The notes under the pieces: model-generated | Databases searched by the model: none | Told to the model about the DNA's origin: nothing | Seen by the model: the letters and a program-made list of their open reading frames with translations, nothing else | Source of the DNA: Elstera sp044372965 | GTDB lineage: Bacteria > Pseudomonadota > Alphaproteobacteria > Elsterales > Elsteraceae | Assembly (NCBI RefSeq): GCF_044372965.1 | Contig: NZ_JBILQX010000185.1 | Span: forward strand, 1-6,983 | Reading direction: 5' to 3' | DNA: 6,983 nt | Made by a program: the position numbers and the translations under genes | Shown: in pieces, positions 4,938-6,983 of the stretch | Numbering within the stretch: position 1 is the stretch's first letter | Layout: each line of letters opens with the position of its first letter

Positions 4938-6983
4938 AGGATGGAGCCCTTCCCCCCACCCCAACCGTCGGCACGACCCAGCCCCATGATGCCGCCCGCC
5001 GCCATGTGCGCGGCACCGCGCCCTATATCGATGATCTGCCGGAACCGGCGGGGCTGCTGCACGCGGCGGTCGGCCTCAGCCGCCACGCGCATGGCCGCCT
5101 GAAGACGCTCGACCTAAATAAAGTCCGCGCCTATCCCGGCGTCGCAGCCGTTCTGAGCGTGGCGGATATTCCCGGCGAGAATAACGTTGGGCCGGTGCTG
5201 AAGGACGATCCGATTCTGGTGGAAAGCCTGATCGAGTTCCACGGCCAAGCGCTTTTCGCCGTCGCCGCCGATAGTCTACACGCCGCCCGCCGGGCCGCGC
5301 GGCTGGACGTGGCCGAGGTGGAACCCCTCCCGGCATTGCTGACGATTGACGACGCAATGACCGCCCAAAGCTTCATTCTGAAGCCGGAACGGATGGCGCG
5401 CGGCGACGCGACGGCGGCGATTGCTGGGGCGGCCCATCGGTTCGCGGGCACGCTCGACATGGGCGGGCAGGATCATTTTTACTTGGAAGGGCAAATCTCC
5501 CTCGCCATCCCGACCGAAGAAGGCGGGGTGCTTGTCTATTGCTCCACCCAGCATCCTTCGGAAGTGCAGCATCTCGTCGCCCACGCCCTCGGCATCCCCG
5601 ACGCGCTGGTGACGGTGGAAGTCCGGCGCTTGGGCGGCGGTTTCGGCGGCAAGGAAACCCAGGCCGCGCAGTTTGCCGCGCTGGCGGCGATTTTTGCGCT
5701 GAAGACGGGCCGTCCCGTCAAGCTGCGGCTTGACCGCGACGATGATATGGTCATGACCGGCAAGCGCCATGATTTCCGCGTGCGCTACGAGGTTGGCTTC
5801 GACGCCGAGGGCCGGATTGAGGGGCTGGCGGTGGAGCTTGCATCGCGCTGCGGCTATTCGGCGGACCTGTCGGGCGCGATTAACGACCGCGCCATGTTCC
5901 ATATCGATAATTGCTATTATCTGCCCCATGTAGCGGTCGATTCGTACCGGCTGAAGACCAACACTGTTTCGAATACCGCCTTTCGCGGCTTCGGCGGCCC
6001 GCAAGGCATGCTGGCAATTGAAGCCGTGATGGACGATATCGCCCGCACCTTGGGCCGCGATGCGCTCGACGTGCGGCGGATCAATCTCTACGGGCCGGGG
6101 CGCGATATTACTCCCTACGGGCAAACGGTGGATGATGGTATCGCCCCGCGCCTGATGGCGCGTCTGAGCGAAAGCGCTGCCTATAGCGCGCGCCGGGCAG
6201 AGGTCGCGGCCTTCAATGCCCGTAACCGCTACGTGAAGCGCGGGCTGGCGCTGACCCCGGTGAAATTCGGGATTTCCTTCACCACGACGTTTCTCAATCA
6301 AGCCGGGGCCTTGATCCACGTTTATACCGATGGGTCGGTGCAGGTGAATCAGGGCGGGATCGAGATGGGCCAGGGGCTCTATCAAAAAATTCGGCAGGTG
6401 GTGGCCGATTGTTTCGGTATCGGGTTAGAAAAAGTTCTAGCGACGGCGACCACAACCGGCAAAGTGCCGAATACCTCCGCGACGGCCGCTTCGTCCGGAG
6501 CCGATATGAACGGCAAAGCCGCCGAAGGCGCAGCCCTCACAATCCGCGCCCGGCTGGCAGCTTTCGCCGCGCAGAAATATGGCGGGACGGAAAATGAGGT
6601 TCGCTTCAGCGGTGGACAGGTGCAGGCGGGGGAAACCCGCATACCCTTTGCCGAACTCGTGCGCTCTGCCTATCTTGCGCGGATTTCGCTCTCGTCCACC
6701 GGCTTCTACGCCACGCCGAAAATTCATTTCGACCGGGAAACGTTCAGCGGTAGGCCGTTCCTCTATTACGCCTATGGCGCGGCAGTGGCTGAGGTTGAGG
6801 TCGATTGCCTGACCGGGGAAAACCGCCTGATCCGGGCCGATATTCTGCACGATTGCGGCGCGTCGCTGAACCCGGCGCTGGATAAAGGCCAGATCGAAGG
6901 CGGCTTCATTCAGGGCATGGGCTGGCTGACGATGGAGGAACTGGTGTGGGACGCGCAAGGCCGCCTGCGCACCCACGCCCCCT
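4934..6983 (+). CDS. xdhB: Xanthine dehydrogenase large subunit XdhB, molybdopterin-binding (3' end missing)
   Basis: The catalytic molybdenum-cofactor subunit, hydroxylating hypoxanthine and xanthine to urate. The frame is open from ATG 4934 to the window edge (683 full codons; the family is about 770-790). The start is fixed by AGGAGG at 4921 and by PHDAARRHVRGTAPYIDDLP at 16-35, the usual N-terminal block. Cofactor and active-site motifs in order: GQDHFYLEGQ at 178-187, GGGFGGKE at 234-241 (Glu241 matches bovine XDH Glu802), AFRGFGGPQG at 349-358 (Arg351 matches bovine Arg880), FGISFT at 445-450 (Phe449 matches the substrate-stacking Phe1009), EMGQGL at 477-482, NTSATAASSG, and HDCGASLNPA from 639. 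Conservation of the Glu/Arg pair points to a purine substrate and not an aldehyde or CO. The C-terminal GEPP block with the catalytic base glutamate lies beyond the window, as would xdhC if present. No frameshift or internal stop was seen. Confidence 0.96.
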   Translation, partial: MKDGALPPTPTVGTTQPHDAARRHVRGTAPYIDDLPEPAGLLHAAVGLSRHAHGRLKTLDLNKVRAYPGVAAVLSVADIPGENNVGPVLKDDPILVESLIEFHGQALFAVAADSLHAARRAARLDVAEVEPLPALLTIDDAMTAQSFILKPERMARGDATAAIAGAAHRFAGTLDMGGQDHFYLEGQISLAIPTEEGGVLVYCSTQHPSEVQHLVAHALGIPDALVTVEVRRLGGGFGGKETQAAQFAALAAIFALKTGRPVKLRLDRDDDMVMTGKRHDFRVRYEVGFDAEGRIEGLAVELASRCGYSADLSGAINDRAMFHIDNCYYLPHVAVDSYRLKTNTVSNTAFRGFGGPQGMLAIEAVMDDIARTLGRDALDVRRINLYGPGRDITPYGQTVDDGIAPRLMARLSESAAYSARRAEVAAFNARNRYVKRGLALTPVKFGISFTTTFLNQAGALIHVYTDGSVQVNQGGIEMGQGLYQKIRQVVADCFGIGLEKVLATATTTGKVPNTSATAASSGADMNGKAAEGAALTIRARLAAFAAQKYGGTENEVRFSGGQVQAGETRIPFAELVRSAYLARISLSSTGFYATPKIHFDRETFSGRPFLYYAYGAAVAEVEVDCLTGENRLIRADILHDCGASLNPALDKGQIEGGFIQGMGWLTMEELVWDAQGRLRTHAP

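Noticed and set aside
5276..6385. Long open frame on the - strand (369 codons) opposite xdhB
   Set aside because: It mirrors the well-conserved XdhB coding frame, shows no recognisable domain and has no start context of its own.

Overview
This window reads as chromosomal DNA of an alphaproteobacterium, probably near the Rhodospirillales. That placement rests on general protein character, the GC-rich but not extreme base composition and the gene set, and is only moderately secure. All six genes are on the + strand, densely packed, and point to one theme: uptake and oxidative breakdown of purines (xanthine/hypoxanthine to urate to allantoin and beyond).

Layout. (1) 1-549: the 3' part of puuE, a polysaccharide-deacetylase-fold allantoinase of ureide/urate breakdown, cut by the left window edge. 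(2) 550-696: a 147-bp intergenic region holding a RutR-like inverted repeat (553-568), a small hairpin and a strong Shine-Dalgarno for the next gene. (3) 697-3322: a complete ABC importer of the NMT1/THI5-like (SsuABC/ThiXYZ) type, with substrate-binding protein, ATPase and permease joined by two ATGA stop/start overlaps. (4) 3323-3503: a 181-bp intergenic region. Two identical 21-bp direct repeats, each containing the inverted repeat TTGACCAAAAGGTCAA, bracket a 107-bp GC-rich insert that can fold as a multibranched hairpin. (5) 3504-4937: xdhA, the complete [2Fe-2S]/FAD subunit of xanthine dehydrogenase. (6) 4934-6983: xdhB, the molybdopterin subunit, overlapping xdhA by ATGA and running open off the right edge, so its last ~90-100 residues, with the catalytic glutamate, are missing.

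How it fits together. The importer probably brings in a purine (xanthine, urate, allantoin or a related compound). XdhAB oxidises hypoxanthine/xanthine to urate, and PuuE opens the allantoin ring after urate oxidation by genes outside the window. Three copies of an inverted repeat close to the E. coli RutR consensus (TTGACCAnnTGGTCAA) lie before the importer operon and before xdhA. This suggests that one TetR-family, nucleobase-sensing regulator controls both transcription units. The most interesting region is 3314-3462, where the operator is duplicated exactly around a small foldable insert. No mobile-element genes, CRISPR arrays, tRNAs or rRNAs were seen.
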